A DNA stretch of 64,000 nucleotides from JAJDIA01 sp031555145 (GCA_031555145.1 JAVBUR010000072.1:14845-78844); one strand, 5' to 3'; shown: positions 34,865 through 43,887, counted from the stretch's first letter. The notes: generated by a model not told the origin, from the sequence alone. Numbers and translations are program-made.

Positions 34865-34872
34865 CAAAGGTA
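34865..34872 (-). promoter_or_regulatory. -7 box of the OB-fold/flavin reductase/TRAP/aldo-keto reductase operon
   Basis: TACCTTTG on the minus strand, 31 nt before the first ATG. The 40-bp shared element begins 15 bp upstream of it. There is no TTTG at -33, as expected for an activator-dependent promoter. Confidence 0.55.
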
Positions 34873-34887
34873 CGGTAGCTTCTGCGG

Positions 34888-34927
34888 ACAAGACCGGACT
34901 ATTCATAGTAAGACCCTGACAAATCCT
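34888..34927 (-). promoter_or_regulatory. 40-bp shared element, copy 1: probable AraC-regulator binding site
   Basis: This 40-bp stretch is identical to 40715-40754 upstream of the RND efflux operon. On the minus strand it contains two GGTCTT blocks exactly 20 bp apart (GTCAGGGTCTT and GTCCGGTCTT), the layout of tandem AraC-family half-sites. Its proximal edge is 15 bp from the -7 box at both loci. The two AraC genes at 41080-42853 are the natural candidates to bind it. Confidence 0.65.
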
Positions 34928-34930
34928 GCC

Positions 34931-36370
34931 TTATTCTATTCCACCTCCGAGCGCCCTGTATAATTCCACACTCGATTGCAATTGTTCCAACTTGTCGTTT
35001 ACCTGATTGAGGCGTGCCTGCAACAGATTCTGTTCGGCCGATAACACTTCCGTATAGTTGGCTTCATCCGCAACCAATAACTCTTGCGTATAATAGACAG
35101 CAGTGTCCAAAGACTCCACTTCTTTGAGCCGTATCTCGTTCTTGCTCAAAGAAGAACGGTATGCAAACAAAATATCCGAAACCTCTTTCCCCGCAGTCAG
35201 TACGGTACGTTCAAAGTTCAGCAAGGCTTCTTCCTGTTGCGCTTTGGCTATTTTCAGGTTGCCAGTCAGTTGTTTCCGGGCGAAAACAGGTTGTGTCAGT
35301 CCGCCGATGATAGTGGCAACAATGTTCTCAGGCTGAAAGAACGACGACAGCGAAGCCGATTCATAGCCAATCGAGGCAGTACCCAACGTGAGGGAAGGAT
35401 AAAAATTAGCCCGTGCCGCATTGGCCAGTTCGAAAGCCGAACGGAAAGACAATTCCGCCTGGCGGACATCCGGACGTCTGGCAAGCATTTGTGCCGGGAT
35501 GCCTGTACCCATTGTCGCCGGAACGCTTTGCCGGGTCAAATCGGTACGGTCGATAGCGCCCGGATTACGTCCCAATAGCAGGCTGATCGAGTTCTCCATT
35601 GCCCTGATCTGACTCTCCAAAGCCGGGATAGTAACCTGCGTACGGAACAACAGCGCCTTACTCTGCTCCACCGCTGCCCCATTCTGCCGACCAGCCTCCT
35701 TTAAGGCCTCCATCGTCAACAGACTTTCTTCTAATAAAGACACTGTCTGTTGCGTAATGCCCAGTTGCTCGTCTAAAGCCAGCAAGGAATAATACGAAGT
35801 GGCTATATTGGCAATCAACGAAGTCTGTATCAATTCGCGATAAGCCTGACTGTTGAGGAATTGGGCATATCTCGCTTTCGACTGGCTGCGCAGCTTACCC
35901 CAGACATCCAACTCCCAATTGGCGCTGATCCCTAAAGAGTATTGAGACGAACCATACGCTAACACACTTGTTCCATTCGCACCTGTACTGATTTGTCGAT
36001 CAGTTACCTGTCCCACTAACGAAACGTTTGGAAAATAAGCCCCTTTCGCCATACCCAGGCTGGCTTCCGCTTGTTGGATCCGGGTGTAAGCTATCCTCAG
36101 GTCGAAGTTATTATTCAACCCCTCTTCAATCAACGATTGCAGAGCAGTATCCTGAAAATAGTCTTTCCAGGGAATAGCAGCAATTCCGACCGTGTCAGTT
36201 ACAACTCCCTCTGTCCGGTATAGTTCTGAACTGTCGATTTGCGGCTGGGCATATTGCGTAGTGGCACAAGACGAAAACATCAACAGCAACAACAACGCCG
36301 CCACTGCAACGGCACTTCGAATGGAAGAAAGGACTGTTTCTACTGTTTTATTATATGGAGTAGCTTTCAT
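34931..36370 (-). CDS. Outer-membrane efflux lipoprotein (NodT/OprM type)
   Basis: A lipoprotein signal (ALLLLLMFSSC, Cys near 35) precedes two OEP repeats typical of TolC-like channels: DFLQ-type region NNNFDLRIAYTRIQQAEASL, NWELDVWGKLRSQSKARYAQ, LARRPDVRQAELSFRSA and the closing LDTAVYYTQELLVADEANYTE. Length 479 is normal. It begins 12 nt after the RND gene stop and is the third gene of the efflux operon. Confidence 0.94.
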   Translation of the reverse strand: MKATPYNKTVETVLSSIRSAVAVAALLLLLMFSSCATTQYAQPQIDSSELYRTEGVVTDTVGIAAIPWKDYFQDTALQSLIEEGLNNNFDLRIAYTRIQQAEASLGMAKGAYFPNVSLVGQVTDRQISTGANGTSVLAYGSSQYSLGISANWELDVWGKLRSQSKARYAQFLNSQAYRELIQTSLIANIATSYYSLLALDEQLGITQQTVSLLEESLLTMEALKEAGRQNGAAVEQSKALLFRTQVTIPALESQIRAMENSISLLLGRNPGAIDRTDLTRQSVPATMGTGIPAQMLARRPDVRQAELSFRSAFELANAARANFYPSLTLGTASIGYESASLSSFFQPENIVATIIGGLTQPVFARKQLTGNLKIAKAQQEEALLNFERTVLTAGKEVSDILFAYRSSLSKNEIRLKEVESLDTAVYYTQELLVADEANYTEVLSAEQNLLQARLNQVNDKLEQLQSSVELYRALGGGIE

Positions 36371-36382
36371 ATCTATTACGTT

Positions 36383-39300
36383 TTAACGAGTTGATAACTT
36401 TTCCTGAATACTTTGGAAGATGATAAAAAGGGTAGGTATAACCAGCACACCGATGATCGTTCCAATCGTCATACCACCGATGGCGCCGATACCAATCGAC
36501 CGGTTACCCACAGCTCCCGCTCCGGTAGCAAAGAACAACGGCGACAGCCCTGCGATAAAAGCAAACGAAGTCATCAGGATCGGGCGCAAACGAGCCACGG
36601 CTCCCTCAATGGCAGCATCCACAATACTCATCCCCTGCTGCCTGCGTTGAACGGCATACTCCACAATCAGGATCGCATTTTTTGCCAATATACCAATCAG
36701 CATCACCATCGAGATCTGTACATAGATATTGTTCACAATCCCCTGGTGAACCCCAAAGACCATCAGGAAGATAAACACACCCGACAACCCTACCGGCAAG
36801 GAGAACAGAACAGCCAACGGAAGGATATAACTTTCATACAAAGCAGCCAGCAAGAGATAAACCAACACAAGGCAAAGCCCGAAGATGACCAGCAGTTGTC
36901 CCCCGCCGTTTGCCTCTTCCCGTGTCATCCCGCCATACTCGTAGCTGTAACCTTCGGGGAAGATCGACTTGTCGCCCTTCATCTCTTCGATCACACGCAA
37001 CACATCGCCCGAACTATACCCATCAACCATATTAGGCATAATAGTCACATTCATAGACGAAAACATATTGAAACGCTCCAGCGAACGCGGCTGTGTCACA
37101 TCCGTAATAGTCAGAAATTCCGTAACCGGAGCCATCTGCCCGCTGCCGGTCTTAACAAATATCTTTTTCAGATCGTCAACGTTCCTCCTGTATTCGGGTG
37201 CCGACTGCACCATCACGCGGCTTTGCTTACCATAAATGTTGAAGTTCGAAATATAAGAACTCCCCACGTTAACCTGTAGTGCATTCATCACCTCGGTCAG
37301 TGTCAGCCCCGCATCTTTGATCTTAGCCACATCAGCCTCAATCATCTTCTGGGGGAAGTTCGGATTGAAGGTAGTCATAGCCCGCATCACCTCCGGCCGT
37401 TGGTTGAGTTCGCCTACAAAATGCTGTGTCACCTCAAAGAAACGGTTGACATCGCCCCCCGTCCTGTCCTGCAACACCATATCTACACCCGCTCCTAACC
37501 CAAAACCCTGTAAGGTAGGACGCGCCATGAAGAAGAAAGTCGCATTGTTTATCCGGGAAGTTTTCTCCGTCAATATCCTCACCACATCATTGGTAGTCGT
37601 CTTGCGGTTATTCCAGTTTTCCATCAGGATGATCACAGTTGCATACGAAGCATCGGCCCCGTTCAGGAAACTGTTACCATTGATATGCACCACATTCTTT
37701 ACCCCTTCAATATCTTTAGTCATTTCAACCACCTGTAGCGCCACTTCACTTGTCCGTTCGAGCGAAGAACCCGGAGGCAGCGTAACGAATCCTACCACAC
37801 CACCACTATCTTCCAGCGGCACGAACCCGGTAGGAAGCAACCGTATCAATCCGAGAAACAACACCGTAGAACCCAGTACGACGGATATCGTGATCCAACG
37901 GTTTTTCTTCTTCCCCATAAACGCTAATGCAGAACGATATTTAACCGTAACAGCGTCAAAGACCTTATTGAACAGTTGGTAAAAACGGTCAAGGATATTC
38001 TTCTTCTTATCCTTTTGAACCTCTTCCGTATGCGGTTTCAGGAAAAGAGCGCTCAGTGCAGGACTTAACGTCAATGCATTGACAGCCGAAATCAGGATAG
38101 CCACAGCCAGCGTCAGCCCGAATTGCTGAAAGAAAATCCCTGTTGTCCCACCGATAAAACTCACCGGCACAAATACCGCAGCCATCACCAGCGACATCGA
38201 AATAATAGCCGGAGCGATCTCTTTCATCGCTTCCAGAGTAGCCTCCCTGGCACTTTTGGCTCCTGCATCGAGTTTAACATGCACCGCCTCGACCACAATA
38301 ATCGCATCATCCACCACAATCCCAATAGCCAGAATCAACGCAAACAACGTCAGCAGGTTAATAGAAAACCCGAACAATTGCAGAAAGAAAAAAGCCCCGA
38401 TAATCGATACCGGAACAGCAATCGCCGGTATAATAGTAGAACGAAAGTTCTGGAGGAAAACCAGTACCACCAACACCACCAACAGAAACGCCTCCAGCAT
38501 GGTATTGGTCACCTTATCAATCGAAGCATCCAGAAACTCACTCGCGTCCATCGTATAGCGGATCGAAAGACCCGGAGGAAAAGACTTTTCCGCTTCTGCC
38601 AGCGCCGCCTTTACATCATCGATCACCTGTTTGGCATTGGAACCTGCCGTCTGGCTGATACCAATATACAACGCATCATACTCCCCATCCAGCAAAGAAA
38701 ACGAAGCATAGCCCCGTGCGCCTAATTCCACATCAGCCACATCCTTTACCCGCAGGATTTGTCCGTTACGCGAAGAAATAATCACATTCCCAAATTCCTC
38801 GGCAGTTGCCAGGCGTCCGGTAAACTTCAAGGTATATTGGAAAGACTGGTCGGTGTTCTGTCCGATCGTACCCGGCGCCGCATCAATATTCTGATCTCTC
38901 AAGGCAGCCACTACCTCCTGTGGAGAAATACCATAAGAAGACATCACATCGGGTTTGAGCCAAATGCGCATCGAATAATCATTCTCGCCGAAAGGATCTG
39001 CACTCCCCACACCATACACCCGCTTTATCTGCGGAAGGATATTAATATTAGCATAATTATGAAGGAATATCCGGTCATAGTCCGGATTCGTCGATGCAAA
39101 CGACACACCGAGAATCGTACCGTTTTGCATCTTCTGTACCATCACCCCGATCTGAGTCACCTCCTGCGGCAAAAGCGGTGTAGCCCGCGCCACCATATTC
39201 TGGACGTTTACAGCCGCAATATCGGGATTGACACCCTGACGGAAGAATACGCGAAGGCTTGCCGCACCGTCGTTCGTAGCCGACGATTGCATATACGTCA

Positions 39301-39523
39301 TCCCTTCCACACCATTTATCTGCTCTTCAAGCGGCACAATAACATTATTCATCACCACATTGGCATTTGCTCCCGGATAAGAAGCCGACACCAACACCGT
39401 AGGAGGTGCAATATCCGGATACTGTTCGATAGGCAGTGAAGAAAGCCCCACGATACCCAACACCACGATCACAATAGATATAACTGTTGAAAGAACCGGT
39501 CTTTCGATAAATATTTTCAGCAT
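36383..39523 (-). CDS. RND-family multidrug efflux transporter (HAE1, AcrB-like)
   Basis: This 1046-residue protein has the AcrB architecture: MLKIFIERPVLSTVISIVIV, a first large periplasmic domain, NLLTLFALILAIGIVVDDAI with the proton-relay Asp pair in helix 4, a second periplasmic domain, and MLIGILAKNAILIVEYA near the C-terminus. HAE1 pumps export drugs, bile salts, dyes and other amphiphiles with proton energy. It lies between the adaptor and outer-membrane factor genes, so the operon encodes a full tripartite pump. Confidence 0.96.
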   Translation of the reverse strand: MLKIFIERPVLSTVISIVIVVLGIVGLSSLPIEQYPDIAPPTVLVSASYPGANANVVMNNVIVPLEEQINGVEGMTYMQSSATNDGAASLRVFFRQGVNPDIAAVNVQNMVARATPLLPQEVTQIGVMVQKMQNGTILGVSFASTNPDYDRIFLHNYANINILPQIKRVYGVGSADPFGENDYSMRIWLKPDVMSSYGISPQEVVAALRDQNIDAAPGTIGQNTDQSFQYTLKFTGRLATAEEFGNVIISSRNGQILRVKDVADVELGARGYASFSLLDGEYDALYIGISQTAGSNAKQVIDDVKAALAEAEKSFPPGLSIRYTMDASEFLDASIDKVTNTMLEAFLLVVLVVLVFLQNFRSTIIPAIAVPVSIIGAFFFLQLFGFSINLLTLFALILAIGIVVDDAIIVVEAVHVKLDAGAKSAREATLEAMKEIAPAIISMSLVMAAVFVPVSFIGGTTGIFFQQFGLTLAVAILISAVNALTLSPALSALFLKPHTEEVQKDKKKNILDRFYQLFNKVFDAVTVKYRSALAFMGKKKNRWITISVVLGSTVLFLGLIRLLPTGFVPLEDSGGVVGFVTLPPGSSLERTSEVALQVVEMTKDIEGVKNVVHINGNSFLNGADASYATVIILMENWNNRKTTTNDVVRILTEKTSRINNATFFFMARPTLQGFGLGAGVDMVLQDRTGGDVNRFFEVTQHFVGELNQRPEVMRAMTTFNPNFPQKMIEADVAKIKDAGLTLTEVMNALQVNVGSSYISNFNIYGKQSRVMVQSAPEYRRNVDDLKKIFVKTGSGQMAPVTEFLTITDVTQPRSLERFNMFSSMNVTIMPNMVDGYSSGDVLRVIEEMKGDKSIFPEGYSYEYGGMTREEANGGGQLLVIFGLCLVLVYLLLAALYESYILPLAVLFSLPVGLSGVFIFLMVFGVHQGIVNNIYVQISMVMLIGILAKNAILIVEYAVQRRQQGMSIVDAAIEGAVARLRPILMTSFAFIAGLSPLFFATGAGAVGNRSIGIGAIGGMTIGTIIGVLVIPTLFIIFQSIQEKLSTR

Positions 39524-39555
39524 GATTCTGTCTGTTAGTTAGATGGATAATCAGA

Positions 39556-40659
39556 TTATTTCGCAATGATTTTCTTCCCGTTGTTCAGGGTAATGATGCC
39601 ATCTGTTACCACCCTGTCACCACTTGAAAGCCCGCTCGTTACCACATAATTCTTTCCATCCGGAGTAGGAATCACCGCAAGCAACGTCTGGACAACGGAA
39701 TCACCCTGTAGTTTATAAGCCAAATACTTATCCTGCTGGGCAAACGTTGCCTTTTGAGGAATCACAAGCGCATTTTCCATCACCCTCGGAATAGAAACAG
39801 TACCGGTCGTTCCGCTTCTCAATACACCCTGCTTGTTTGAAAACTCCACCCTGAAATTCGTAGAACCCGTACCGATGTTCGCCATTCCGGCTATCGTCTC
39901 TATCTTCCCTTTTTCGGCATACACATTTTTATCCTTCAATGTCAATGTCACTTCAGGAAGATTACGAAGCTTCTCCACATGGTTCTCACCCTCCATATTG
40001 TCAAGAAACTGCATCAGCGAAACCTCGTCCATCGAAAAATAAGCATACACATTACTCGTATTGGAAACCGTTGTCAACACATGATTACTGTTCACCAAAC
40101 TACCCAGGCGAAACGGAATTTCACCGACAAGCCCATCCACCGGACTTGCTACATTTGTCCAGTTCACAGTCGCCTGTGCATTTTTCAATGCCGCTTCGGC
40201 CTGTGCTAAACCAGCCAAAGCCGTCTGATAACCATCCTCAGCAGTCATCAGTTGCACATTACTAACAATATTCTTTTCAGCCAACGGACGAATCCTATCC
40301 ACATTGGTCTTAGCCGTATTCACCTGTGCCTGTGCACTGGTCACACCAGCCTGCGCACTGGTTAAAGCCTGTTCAGCCTGTGGCGAATTAATCTTGAATA
40401 AAGTCTGCCCTTTTCTCACTACCGACCCCTCATCCACATAAATCGCGTCGATAAAGCCATCCACACGCGGGCGAATCTCAATATCCTCCTGCCCCCTGAT
40501 CGTTGCCGGATACACCGATTCCAGCACCTCCGTTTGTCCCATTACCGTCATCACAGGATATTCCTGTAGCATAGCTGCATAGCCGACATTTTGCTTATTC
40601 CCACAGGAAGCCAATACCAGCATAGCTACTAACCCGACACTTAAAATTTTCGCATTCAT
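39556..40659 (-). CDS. RND efflux periplasmic adaptor lipoprotein (MFP, AcrA-like)
   Basis: A lipoprotein signal (GLVAMLVLASC, Cys near 19) is followed by the adaptor domains: a biotinyl-lipoyl half (RPRVDGFIDAIYVDEGSVVR and LFKINSPQAEQAL), a coiled-coil hairpin rich in Ala and Gln, and a beta-barrel region (GSLVNSNHVLTTVSN, GTTGTVSIPRVMENALVIPQ). Length 367 fits AcrA. It is the first gene of the pump operon and is preceded by the shared 40-bp element. Confidence 0.95.
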   Translation of the reverse strand: MNAKILSVGLVAMLVLASCGNKQNVGYAAMLQEYPVMTVMGQTEVLESVYPATIRGQEDIEIRPRVDGFIDAIYVDEGSVVRKGQTLFKINSPQAEQALTSAQAGVTSAQAQVNTAKTNVDRIRPLAEKNIVSNVQLMTAEDGYQTALAGLAQAEAALKNAQATVNWTNVASPVDGLVGEIPFRLGSLVNSNHVLTTVSNTSNVYAYFSMDEVSLMQFLDNMEGENHVEKLRNLPEVTLTLKDKNVYAEKGKIETIAGMANIGTGSTNFRVEFSNKQGVLRSGTTGTVSIPRVMENALVIPQKATFAQQDKYLAYKLQGDSVVQTLLAVIPTPDGKNYVVTSGLSSGDRVVTDGIITLNNGKKIIAK

Positions 40660-40691
40660 ATTATATTCAGTTTTATTGATTTATCTGAATG

Positions 40692-40699
40692 CAAAGGAA
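40692..40699 (-). promoter_or_regulatory. -7 box of the RND efflux operon
   Basis: TTCCTTTG on the minus strand, one mismatch from TAnnTTTG. It is placed as in the OB-fold operon: 15 bp downstream of the shared 40-bp element and about 33 nt before the adaptor ATG. Confidence 0.5.
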
Positions 40700-40714
40700 C
40701 GCCCACTTCTACAC

Positions 40715-40754
40715 ACAAGACCGGACTATTCATAGTAAGACCCTGACAAATCCT
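40715..40754 (-). promoter_or_regulatory. 40-bp shared element, copy 2: probable AraC-regulator binding site
   Basis: Identical over 40 bp to 34888-34927, with the same two 20-bp-spaced GGTCTT blocks and the same 15-bp distance to the -7 box. The match stops sharply at both ends, while the flanking DNA differs. This fits conservation for protein binding, although a recent duplication of the promoter would also explain it. Confidence 0.65.
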
Positions 40755-40793
40755 CGCGGAGTATCTGAAAGGCTTTTTGATGTATATAAGACT

Positions 40794-41011
40794 AACTTGG
40801 TTCCCCGCCTTGAAAGGTGGGGGGGACCATTGCTTGCAATGGTGGGGCGGTTGAAGCATTCCTGATAGCACATTTCTGTGCGGCAACAGAGTCGGGATTG
40901 ATTAATAATTGTATGACATTCCGTTGAATACATGGAATAATAAATGAGAATCAACCGCCCCACCACCGCAAGCGGCGGTCCCCCCCGCCTTTCAAGGCGG
41001 GGAGCCAAGTT
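40794..41011. repeat. 218-bp MITE-like element with 61-bp terminal inverted repeats
   Basis: The left end (40794-40854, starting AACTTGGTTCCCCGCC) is a near-complete inverse of the right end (40951-41011, ending GGCGGGGAGCCAAGTT). ACT flanks both ends (40791-40793 and 41012-41014) as a possible 3-bp target duplication. The ends are G+C-rich, while the 96-bp core is A+T-rich and encodes nothing convincing. It lies between the efflux operon and its likely regulators. I see no transposase, so it would be moved in trans or be a fixed repeat. Confidence 0.75.
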
Positions 41012-41079
41012 ACTCTATACGCCATAGCCACTTACCACTATAACTACTCTGATATACGTTTAAAGTGATTCTATTCCAA

Positions 41080-41952
41080 TCAGCACCCCGATAAATTCTG
41101 AACGGATGCCTTATATTCGGGAATGCTTTTGCCGGTATGCTTTTTGAATAATCGGGAGAAGTATTCGGGGTCGTTGTAATTCAGATCGTATGCCAGTTCT
41201 TTGATGGAAATAGTTGAAAGGTATATTTTCCGTTTAGCTTCCAATATCAGCCGTTCCGTGAGGTAGGTTTTTGGGGAAACGCTACATTGGGCTTTTACCA
41301 GATGATACAACGCATTGGAATTCACGCCCAGCTTTTCGGCCATTTGTTCAATCGAAGGATGTTCCAGAAATTGTTTTTCAATATAATCTTTAAATGCGAT
41401 TAAAAGCGACAAGCCATCTTTGGTATGCGGCATTGATTCGGTATTCTTGAAGTAAGAAATATTGCATTCGGTTAAGAAAGCATTCAGGTATATGAGTACT
41501 AATTCAGGCCGCGCATTCCTGTCCTGCAATAAATTCTCCAATTGTTGCAAACAGCTTTCCATACGTTGTGCTACATTATCATCCAGGCTAACAACCGGTT
41601 TTCCTAAGGGGTCGATAAAAAAAGAAAACCCGGCTGAAAAATAATTAGCCAATTCTTCACCAAAACTCAAGTGGTAGAACATCGCACCTTCAGTCACGTT
41701 TCTTTCCGTAGTGTGGACTTGCCAGGGCGTTGCGAACAATAGTTGATTACCAGCTATTTCCAAATCCTGAAAATCCAACATTTTGCTCATACTACCTTTA
41801 ACCATCAGCAAGATATAATACATGTTGGAGAGAACCGGTTTGTCAAAAACACGAAGCATTTCTTTACTCACCGGTTCGTGAAAAGGAGCTTTTACCCTTA
41901 TCCGTAAATCCTTATGCTGCGAGATGTTGTCTAAGATAGTTTCTTTTTTCAT
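41080..41952 (-). CDS. AraC-family transcriptional regulator (copy 2 of a tandem pair)
   Basis: A cupin-like N-terminal sensing half is followed by the AraC double HTH: LGVNSNALYHLVKAQCSVSP and ELAYDLNYNDPEYFSRLFKK with HTGKSIPEYK. It is clearly paralogous to the gene 19 nt upstream along its whole length. The pair is oriented toward the efflux operon. It may bind the 40-bp element shared by that operon and the OB-fold operon. The inducer is unknown. Confidence 0.92.
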   Translation of the reverse strand: MKKETILDNISQHKDLRIRVKAPFHEPVSKEMLRVFDKPVLSNMYYILLMVKGSMSKMLDFQDLEIAGNQLLFATPWQVHTTERNVTEGAMFYHLSFGEELANYFSAGFSFFIDPLGKPVVSLDDNVAQRMESCLQQLENLLQDRNARPELVLIYLNAFLTECNISYFKNTESMPHTKDGLSLLIAFKDYIEKQFLEHPSIEQMAEKLGVNSNALYHLVKAQCSVSPKTYLTERLILEAKRKIYLSTISIKELAYDLNYNDPEYFSRLFKKHTGKSIPEYKASVQNLSGC

Positions 41953-41971
41953 GGCTTATGCGGATGACAGA

Positions 41972-42853
41972 TTATTCAATTTGAGAACTTGATAAATCCT
42001 GAATATCTTTCCGATACTCAGGAATACTCTTCCCTGTATGCTTTTTAAACAACCGTGAAAAGTACTCAGGATCATTATAGTTCAGATCGTAGGCCAACTC
42101 TTTGATAGATATATTCTGAAGATATAATTTACGTTTAGCCTCCAGCATCAACCGCTCCGTCAGGTAGCTTTTCGGAGACATATCGCATTGGGTCTTTACC
42201 AAATGATACAGCGCATTGGTATTCATCCCCAGCTTTTCAGCCATCTCTTCCACCGGAGGATGATCCAGATAATTATCCTCAATATAGTTCTTGAACAGGA
42301 TAAAATCAGACAAACTGTCTTTAGCATCAACCGCTGGTTCCTTATCCTTGAAATAAGCGCTGTTACATTCGACAAGCAGGGCATTGAGATAAATCAGCAC
42401 CAGTTCCGGATTTGATTTATCATCCGGCAAAATACTATCCAACGCATAGAACACAGATACCAACCGTTGTATAACCGGCTGAGGCACCTCAATAATCGGA
42501 TTCCCGAAAGGATCAGTAAAAAAAGGGAAAGACGAAGGAAAGTAATTCATCAACTCCTCCCCAAAGCTGGTCCCATACGATTTTGTCTCTGCCGTTTTCT
42601 CCATCGTATGGATTTGCCAGGGTGTAGCAAACAACAACTGCCCATCCGTAATAGAGTAGTCCTTAAAGTCAACCATATGTGTCGACTCCCCCTTAACAAC
42701 CAGCATCAGGGAGTAGAACCCCTGCCGTACAGGCTCATTCAACTCCTTAACAATCTCCTCACTGAAAGGCACACTATGCTGCAACCGCACCATAATCCTA
42801 AGCTTCTGATGCTGCCTGAGCCTGTCTAATATAATTTTCTTATTTTGTGTCAT
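41972..42853 (-). CDS. AraC-family transcriptional regulator (copy 1 of a tandem pair)
   Basis: Same build as the next gene: N-terminal ligand domain (QLLFATPWQIHTMEKTAE), then the AraC HTH pair (MNTNALYHLVKTQCDMSP, ELAYDLNYNDPEYFSRLFKK). The DNA-binding halves are nearly identical while the sensing halves differ more, so both may bind the same operator but respond to different ligands. TACCTTTG on the minus strand at 42912-42919 is a good -7 box for the pair. Confidence 0.92.
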   Translation of the reverse strand: MTQNKKIILDRLRQHQKLRIMVRLQHSVPFSEEIVKELNEPVRQGFYSLMLVVKGESTHMVDFKDYSITDGQLLFATPWQIHTMEKTAETKSYGTSFGEELMNYFPSSFPFFTDPFGNPIIEVPQPVIQRLVSVFYALDSILPDDKSNPELVLIYLNALLVECNSAYFKDKEPAVDAKDSLSDFILFKNYIEDNYLDHPPVEEMAEKLGMNTNALYHLVKTQCDMSPKSYLTERLMLEAKRKLYLQNISIKELAYDLNYNDPEYFSRLFKKHTGKSIPEYRKDIQDLSSSQIE

Positions 42854-42911
42854 CAGGTGGTATTCGCTTTATTACACTGGTCTTATTCCGTTCCTCTCTA
42901 TCCGGTAATAG

Positions 42912-42919
42912 CAAAGGTA
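42912..42919 (-). promoter_or_regulatory. -7 box of the tandem AraC genes
   Basis: TACCTTTG on the minus strand, about 60 nt before the first ATG. No copy of the 40-bp element lies upstream, so no autoregulation through that site is evident. Confidence 0.4.
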
Positions 42920-43047
42920 AGTATTTGTTTGATACAGAGGGTAGAGATAAAGAGAAAACCATTGCGAATCATTTCGGATCAATCTGGAAATTATACACAA
43001 ATGTGGTTGTAAAATTTTATTAGCACGTTTTATTATATGAGAATTTC

Positions 43048-43055
43048 TATCTTTG
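43048..43055 (+). promoter_or_regulatory. -7 box of the KilA-N gene
   Basis: TATCTTTG on the plus strand. It lies inside the longest open frame (from 43037), so the start must be the ATG at 43076. Confidence 0.45.
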
Positions 43056-43075
43056 GTGGAAAATATGACCAGACT

Positions 43076-43885
43076 ATGGCAAAAATAAACGTAAAGAACA
43101 CAGATTTGACCATTATTCAAATCAATGATGCCGATTATATATGCATTACAGACCTTGCACGGTATAAGAATGCCGAACATACGGACGATGTAATAAAAAA
43201 TTGGATAAGAAACAGAAACACCATAGAATTGCTGGGAATATGGGAAAGCCTGTATAATCCAAATTTTAAACCCGTCGAATTCGACGGGTTTAGAAAAGAA
43301 GCTGGCTTGAATGGTTTCATAATGACATCCAAGAAATGGATTGAAACAACTAACGCAATTGGTATTGTCTCTAAATCAGGGCGATACGGCGGAACATATG
43401 CCCACAAAGATATTGCATTGGAATTTGCCTCTTGGATTTCAATTGAATTTAAGTTGTATTTTCTCAAAGAATTCCAACGCCTCAAAGAAGAAGAACAGAA
43501 GTCATTAGGTTGGTCGGCGAAGCGCGAATTAGCAAAAATCAACTACCATATCCACACAGATGCCATTAAACATCACCTCATCCCAACCGAACTTACTACA
43601 CAACAAACATCAGTCATCTATGCGAGTGAAGCAGATGTCTTAAATGTCGCATTATTTGGCATGACAGCCAAGGAATGGCGTGAGATCAACCAGGATCTCA
43701 AAGGCAATATCCGTGATTATGCAACGATCAACGAATTAATCTGCCTATCAAACATGGAGAATCTGAACGCCGTATTTATCAACGAAAAGCTTTCTCAAAG
43801 AGAAAGGTTGATAAAACTAAATCAAATAGCCATTCAGCAGATGAAGATTTTACAAGAGACAGGCAACAGAGGATTATTAAAATAA
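43076..43885 (+). CDS. KilA-N domain protein
   Basis: The N-terminal half is a KilA-N DNA-binding domain (DADYICITDLARYKN, NTIELLGIWESLYNPNFKP, SGRYGGTYAHKDIALEFASW, FKLYFLKEFQRLK). The C-terminal part is helical (LNVALFGMTAKEWREIN) and typical of the Bacteroidales family. KilA-N proteins come from phages and large viruses but are widespread as solitary chromosomal genes; their role here is unknown. The gene is A+T-richer than its neighbours. A perfect 26-bp palindrome lies within the coding sequence at 43267-43292. Confidence 0.88.
   Translation: MAKINVKNTDLTIIQINDADYICITDLARYKNAEHTDDVIKNWIRNRNTIELLGIWESLYNPNFKPVEFDGFRKEAGLNGFIMTSKKWIETTNAIGIVSKSGRYGGTYAHKDIALEFASWISIEFKLYFLKEFQRLKEEEQKSLGWSAKRELAKINYHIHTDAIKHHLIPTELTTQQTSVIYASEADVLNVALFGMTAKEWREINQDLKGNIRDYATINELICLSNMENLNAVFINEKLSQRERLIKLNQIAIQQMKILQETGNRGLLK
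43267..43292. repeat. Perfect 26-bp palindrome inside the KilA-N gene
   Basis: TAAACCCGTCGAA followed by TTCGACGGGTTTA has no mismatch and no spacer. It encodes KPVEFDGF, a conserved part of the domain, yet codon choice makes it perfectly symmetrical. It could be an intragenic operator or an mRNA hairpin. Confidence 0.6.
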
Positions 43886-43887
43886 CA

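Noticed and set aside
36413..37279. Long plus-strand open frame (288 codons) opposite the RND transporter gene
   Set aside because: It lies wholly antisense to a clear AcrB-type gene, is low-complexity (His/Arg/Gln-rich) and has no recognisable domain or promoter.
40730..41008. A 92-codon minus-strand frame across the 218-bp repeat
   Set aside because: It starts and ends in the inverted repeats and the flanking operator; the translation is Cys- and Arg-rich with no protein family. The DNA is better explained as a non-coding MITE-like element.
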